A DNA stretch of 8,772 bases from assembly GCA_036522155.1 (NCBI GenBank), contig DATDGI010000043.1, positions 1-8,772 on the forward strand. Direction: 5' to 3'. The stretch is from UBA9676 sp036522155. GTDB lineage: Bacteria; Actinomycetota; Actinomycetes; Streptosporangiales; Streptosporangiaceae. Under the pieces are notes generated by a model that saw only the letters and a list, made by a program, of their open reading frames with translations, searched no databases and was not told the DNA's origin. The translations under genes were made by a program, and so were the position numbers. Below, piece after piece: positions 5,510 through 8,772 of the stretch. Each line of letters opens with the position of its first letter. Position 1 is the first letter of the stretch.

Positions 5510-7003
5510 TCAGCGGGCGGCCGGGGAACCGGCGGCCGCGGCGACTGACCCGCCGGGCTGGGCCGGACGGCCCCGCGGGTAGAAGCGCCCGGGCGGGTCG
5601 ACCCAGCCGCACCCGTCGACCTGGGCGGGCGGGTCGAAATGGATGCGCGCGCCGGGGGCACGCTCGGCCACGACGGCCGCGGTGGCGGTCACCATCGGCG
5701 GTGGGCCACTGATGAACACGTCGCCCGTCTCCGGCGTCAGGTGCCTGGCCGTCACCTCGGGCAGCGTGCCCCGCAGGCCGCCGTACCCGGGCTCGTCCGA
5801 CACCACCGGGATCAGCTCCAGGAACGGGCAGCAGCCCGCGAGCCGCTCCAGATCCGGCAGGTCGTACAGGTCATCCGCGCAGCGGGCGCCGACCAGCAGC
5901 CGGACGCAGGCCGGGGCCGGCCGCCGGGCCAGGGCCTCCACCAGCGCCTTGACCGGGGCCAGGCCGGTGCCGCCCGCGACGCAGACAACCGTGCTGGCCG
6001 ACATCACCTCCGGCGTCATGTCGCCACGCGCCCGCCCGATGAGCACCGTGTCCCCGGCCCGGGTGTGGTGCACCAGGGCGGTGCTGACCCGGCCCCCAGG
6101 GACCGCGCGGACGTGCAGCAGCAGCGACGCGTCGGCCCGGGGCGCGTTCGCGATGGAGTATTCGCGCCACACCCGGGGCCACCGCGGCACCTGCACGCTG
6201 ATGTGCTGGCCCGGCTGGTAGGGCAGCGGCGCGGGGCTGTCGGGCCGGAGCCGCAGGACGGCCAGGTCGGGGCGCCGCAGTTCGGAACCCGTCACCTCGG
6301 CCAGCGTCCAGGCGGGCTCGTCCCTGGCGCTGTGCACGGCATCGGTCATGATGGTGCACATGTAGCTGAGGGCGCTCTCCCAGGCGGCCTTCACCCCGGG
6401 GTTCCAGGCGGGGCCGGAGAAGACCTCGATGGTGGCCAGCAGCGCCTCGCAGAACGGCCGGTAGTGGCTCTCCGTTACGCCGTATTTGCGATGGTCGCGC
6501 GCCAATTCGCTCAGCCACCGGGCCAGCGCCTCCGGGTGGTCGCAGCTCCATACATAACGCGTGAGCGCGCCGAAGACGCGCCGCCGCGGCATGTCCATCG
6601 CGAGCGGGAACATCGGCCGGAGTTCGGGATTGCGCAGGAAAAGGGTGGCGAAGAAATAGGCCATGACATGCTCAGAGTCAGGCTCCAGCTGTGAAATCGA
6701 TTTCCGCAGGAGCCGGGAATTGACCTGGGCGGGCGTCTCGGCGGGCAGCCGCGCCGCCAGACCGGCGCGGTCGGTGCCGCCGGGCTGGGCGGCCGCCGTT
6801 CCCGGGCGGCCGGTACCATCCTGAACAGCAGAAATGGCCGGGCCGGTGGAAACGCCCGCGCTGCCTGCTGACAGCGCGCGGTGGGCAGCGGCGCCGGCGC
6901 CCTCCGTTCCGGTGGCCGGCAAACCGGTCCCGGGGCCGGGTGTTTCCGCGGCGGCCTTCCTCTTCCCCGGCACTTCGGGGAACCGGTTCAGCGCAATCGC
7001 CAT
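5510..7003 (-). CDS. hmp: Flavohaemoglobin with extended N-terminus
   Basis: A globin fused to a ferredoxin-reductase-type FAD/NAD(P)H module. Family members convert NO and O2 to nitrate, although some actinobacterial members have other proposed roles. The 497 residues compare with about 390-400 usually. Residues 1-92 are Ala/Gly/Pro-rich and probably disordered. The globin domain is about 97-225, with NPELRPMFP (125-133) and the proximal haem ligand His171 in RDHRKYGV. The FAD domain follows, with REYSIAN (280-286) and GGRVSTAL. The NAD(P)H domain has GGTGLAP (344-350) and ISGPPPM (431-437). A Pro/Gly/Ala-rich tail follows about residue 470. The B10 distal position, Tyr29 in E. coli Hmp, appears to be Phe118. 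The ATG at 7003 has no clear ribosome binding site, but later in-frame starts before the globin core (GTG for residue 11, TTG for residue 29) are no better. The gene is divergent from the tricorn protease gene. Confidence 0.88.
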   Translation of the reverse strand: MAIALNRFPEVPGKRKAAAETPGPGTGLPATGTEGAGAAAHRALSAGSAGVSTGPAISAVQDGTGRPGTAAAQPGGTDRAGLAARLPAETPAQVNSRLLRKSISQLEPDSEHVMAYFFATLFLRNPELRPMFPLAMDMPRRRVFGALTRYVWSCDHPEALARWLSELARDHRKYGVTESHYRPFCEALLATIEVFSGPAWNPGVKAAWESALSYMCTIMTDAVHSARDEPAWTLAEVTGSELRRPDLAVLRLRPDSPAPLPYQPGQHISVQVPRWPRVWREYSIANAPRADASLLLHVRAVPGGRVSTALVHHTRAGDTVLIGRARGDMTPEVMSASTVVCVAGGTGLAPVKALVEALARRPAPACVRLLVGARCADDLYDLPDLERLAGCCPFLELIPVVSDEPGYGGLRGTLPEVTARHLTPETGDVFISGPPPMVTATAAVVAERAPGARIHFDPPAQVDGCGWVDPPGRFYPRGRPAQPGGSVAAAAGSPAAR

Positions 7004-7068
7004 GCGCAGATTGTTTCACTGCCAGAAGGTGCCAGACAAGCGATTCCGGCACAACCTGAATACGAATA

Positions 7069-7097
7069 TGGTTAGTAATAGGGACCGTTACGGGCAA
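7069..7097 (-). promoter_or_regulatory. Possible flavohaemoglobin promoter
   Basis: On the minus strand, TTGCCC (7097-7092) and TAACCA (7074-7069) are separated by 17 bp, a plausible -35/-10 pair in the AT-richer gap. A transcript would start near 7062, leaving a leader of about 58 nt. The -10 is imperfect, with no T at its last position. Confidence 0.3.
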
Positions 7098-7183
7098 CTA
7101 CGACAGCCATTAGTAATGCACCGGGTTCAATAACGTTTATCGGGCGCTGGGGCAGGAGCCAGGCAATCCGCCGGCCCGGCCCC

Positions 7184-7189
7184 TAGGAT
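7184..7189 (+). promoter_or_regulatory. -10 box for a probable leaderless tricorn mRNA
   Basis: TAGGAT fits TANNNT and ends 6 nt before the GTG at 7196, so a transcript would begin at or next to the start codon, the arrangement of leaderless actinobacterial mRNAs. The same bases contain AGGA 7 nt before the GTG, which could act instead as a Shine-Dalgarno sequence if transcription starts further upstream. No good -35 box is visible. Confidence 0.45.
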
Positions 7190-7195
7190 GTGCCC

Positions 7196-8772
7196 GTGAC
7201 ATCAGGCAGCTACCTGCGGTTTCCCCATCTTCACGGGGACGTGCTGACGTTCGTGGCGGACGACGACGTCTGGCTGGCCCCGCTGGGCGGGGGCCGGGCC
7301 TGGCGGGTGTCGTCCGACCGGGCCCCGGTGAGCCACCCCCTGCTGTCCCGTGACGGCTCCATGCTCGCCTGGGCCAGCGCCCGCGACGGCGCGCCCGAGG
7401 TCCGGGTCTGTGACCTCGCGGACGGCCGCGCCAGCCGGCTCACCTACTGGGGTGACCCGAGCACCCGGCCGGCCGGATGGACCCCGGCGGGGGAGATCCT
7501 CGCCCTCACCGCGGCCGGGCAGGCGTTCGGGGGGTTTCCCTTCGCCTATGCGCTGCCGGCCGGCGGCGGCTGGCCCCGGCCGCTGGATTTCGGCCCGGTG
7601 GCCGCGCTGGCGGTCGAGGAGGCCGGGGTGGCGCTGCTCAACGGGACCAGCGGGCGCGATCCGTCGCACTGGAAGCGGTACCGGGGCGGGACGGCGGGAC
7701 GGCTGTGGGTCCGCCCGGCCGGGCAGGAGCAGTTCAGCCGGATCCTGGCCGGCCTGGCCGGCCAGCTCGCCAGCCCGATGCTGGCCGGGGGCCGGCTGGT
7801 CTTTCTCTCCGACCACGAGGGCACCGGCAACCTGTACTCGTGCCAGCTGGACGGCACCGGGCTGCGCCGGCACACCGACCACGACGGGTTCTACGCGCGG
7901 CAGGCGAGCACGGACGGCCAGCGGGTGGTCTACCAGTGCGCCGGGGAGATCTGGCTGCTCGACAGCCTGGCGGCCGAGCCGGTGCGGGTCGCGGTTTCGC
8001 TCGGCGCCGCGGCTCCCGCCCCGGCGCCCAGGCTGATCTCGGCGCAGGACGGGCTGGAAGCGCTGTCCTGCGATGAAACCGGGCGGGCCAGCGCCATCGC
8101 GGTGGCCGGGACCGTGCACTGGCTGACCCATGAGGACGGGCCGGCCCGGGCGCTCAGCGTGGCGGCGGGCATCCGGGCCCAGCTCCCCGAGGTGCTCGGC
8201 GCCACCGGTGATGTGGTCTGGGTGACCGACGCCGGCGGCGAGCACGCCCTGGAGGTCGCGGCCGCGGACGGGACCGGCTCCGGGCCGCCGCGGCGGCTGG
8301 CGGCCGGCCAGCTCGGCATGGTGGAAGAGCTGGCCGCCGCCCCGGACGGGGCGACGGTGACGGTCGCGTCCAGGGACGGCCGGCTGCACCTGGTGGACAT
8401 GGCCACCGGCCGCGTCACCATGCTGGCGGCCTCGGCGGACGGGCCGGTCAGCGGGCTCGCGTTCTCGCCGGACTCGGCCTGGCTGGCCTGGTCGCAGCCG
8501 GACCGGCGGCCGCTGAGCCTGATCCGGCTGGCCCGGCTCGCGGACGGGACGGTGGCCGACGTCACCGACGGCCGGTTCAGCGACACCGAGCCCGTCTTCA
8601 CCCGGGACGGCAAATACCTGGCGTTCCTGTCCCGGCGCAGCTTCGACCCGGTCTACGACGCCCACATCTTCGACCTGGCCTTCCCCCGTGGCTGCCGCCC
8701 CTACCTGGTGACGCTGGCCGCCGCGACCCCCTCGCCGTTCGCCCCGCAGCCCGGCGGCCGGCGGCCGGCCAC
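7196..8772 (+). CDS. Tricorn protease homologue, 3' partial
   Basis: Tricorn is a large cytosolic serine protease (S41-type core) that trims peptides released by the proteasome. The frame is open from the GTG at 7196 to the right edge: 525 codons of about 1,050-1,100 expected. The N-terminus has YLRFPHLHGD (6-15) followed by a DDDVWLAPL segment, the usual opening of Streptomyces tricorn homologues. The visible half has repeated strand/turn units such as LSRDGSMLAWAS, LVFLSDHEGTGNLY and FSPDSAWLAWS, typical of the two beta-propellers. The block YLAFLSRRSFDPVYDAHIFD (474-493) followed by LAFPRG is strongly characteristic of actinobacterial tricorn and marks the approach to the propeller end. 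The PDZ and catalytic domains lie beyond the window, so integrity cannot be judged. Expression may be from a leaderless transcript. No functional link to the nucleotide genes is evident. Confidence 0.92.
   Translation, partial: MTSGSYLRFPHLHGDVLTFVADDDVWLAPLGGGRAWRVSSDRAPVSHPLLSRDGSMLAWASARDGAPEVRVCDLADGRASRLTYWGDPSTRPAGWTPAGEILALTAAGQAFGGFPFAYALPAGGGWPRPLDFGPVAALAVEEAGVALLNGTSGRDPSHWKRYRGGTAGRLWVRPAGQEQFSRILAGLAGQLASPMLAGGRLVFLSDHEGTGNLYSCQLDGTGLRRHTDHDGFYARQASTDGQRVVYQCAGEIWLLDSLAAEPVRVAVSLGAAAPAPAPRLISAQDGLEALSCDETGRASAIAVAGTVHWLTHEDGPARALSVAAGIRAQLPEVLGATGDVVWVTDAGGEHALEVAAADGTGSGPPRRLAAGQLGMVEELAAAPDGATVTVASRDGRLHLVDMATGRVTMLAASADGPVSGLAFSPDSAWLAWSQPDRRPLSLIRLARLADGTVADVTDGRFSDTEPVFTRDGKYLAFLSRRSFDPVYDAHIFDLAFPRGCRPYLVTLAAATPSPFAPQPGGRRPA

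Larger units (their letters stand above)
7004..7195. promoter_or_regulatory. Divergent regulatory region with repeats
   Basis: These 192 bp separate the divergent flavohaemoglobin and tricorn genes; the part from about 7040 to 7140 is clearly richer in AT than the rest of the window. TTAGTAAT occurs twice in the same orientation, at 7072-7079 and 7110-7117, 38 bp apart. The second copy lies inside a perfect palindrome CATTAGTAATG (7108-7118). CCGTTACGG (7085-7093) is a second short palindrome. TGCCAGA is repeated at a 10-bp step (7020-7026, 7030-7036). Both TTAGTAAT copies flank or overlap the possible flavohaemoglobin promoter, as expected of an operator. Flavohaemoglobin genes are often controlled by NO-sensing repressors such as NsrR, but I cannot assign the factor. 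Confidence 0.5.

Noticed and set aside
5406..5612. Longer nucleotidyltransferase reading frame starting at 5612
   Set aside because: It would run through the flavohaemoglobin 3' end and its terminator hairpin with Arg/Pro-rich low-complexity sequence; ATG at 5405 has a good ribosome binding site.
5639..6694. Plus-strand open frame of 351 codons opposite the flavohaemoglobin
   Set aside because: No recognisable domain; a shadow of the minus-strand gene, which has clear haem, FAD and NAD(P)H motifs.
7202..8665. Minus-strand open frame of 487 codons opposite the tricorn gene
   Set aside because: Arg/Pro/Gly-rich with no motifs, while the plus strand carries diagnostic tricorn sequence throughout.
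1..8772. Mobile elements, CRISPR arrays, tRNA or rRNA genes
   Set aside because: No transposase or integrase frames, regularly spaced repeats, terminal inverted repeats or RNA-gene folds could be recognised on either strand.

Overview
The window is very GC-rich, with GTG starts, strong third-position G/C bias and two families typical of filamentous actinobacteria: a Streptomyces-type tricorn protease and an actinobacterial flavohaemoglobin. The host is therefore probably an actinomycete (Streptomyces, Streptosporangiales or a relative). No mobile element, tRNA, rRNA or CRISPR array is visible. Seven protein genes fill almost all of the window; the first and last run off its edges.

Layout: (1) 3-1958 (+) is the 3' part of a fused anthranilate synthase, TrpE chorismate domain plus TrpG glutaminase. 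(2) 2018-3902 (+) is a tight three-gene operon: a divergent ThyA-type thymidylate synthase, a dihydrofolate reductase and a HIT-family nucleotide-binding protein, joined by ATGA and GTGA stop/start overlaps. (3) 5405-3856 (-) is a two-gene operon running towards it: an HldE/RfaE-type nucleotidyltransferase, then a two-domain dCMP-deaminase-like protein, joined by another GTGA overlap. The two operons overlap tail to tail by 47 bp. (4) 7003-5510 (-) is a flavohaemoglobin (globin plus FAD/NAD reductase) with a long low-complexity N-terminus. (5) 7004-7195 is an AT-richer divergent intergenic region with repeats and promoter-like elements. (6) 7196 to the right edge (+) is the N-terminal, beta-propeller half of a tricorn protease.

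The most interesting part is 2018-5405. Thymidylate synthase and DHFR form the standard dTMP/folate recycling pair, and a dCMP deaminase would supply dUMP to it. The HIT protein and the nucleotidyltransferase are not part of ordinary dTMP synthesis. From memory, the thymidylate synthase, DHFR and deaminase resemble the versions found in Patescibacteria (CPR) genomes more than ordinary actinobacterial ThyA/ThyX, FolA and Dcd. The five genes may thus be a transferred or ancient pyrimidine-nucleotide module, possibly acting on a modified or non-standard nucleotide. That is inference; no product can be read from the sequence. The anthranilate synthase upstream may be an unrelated tryptophan or secondary-metabolism gene.
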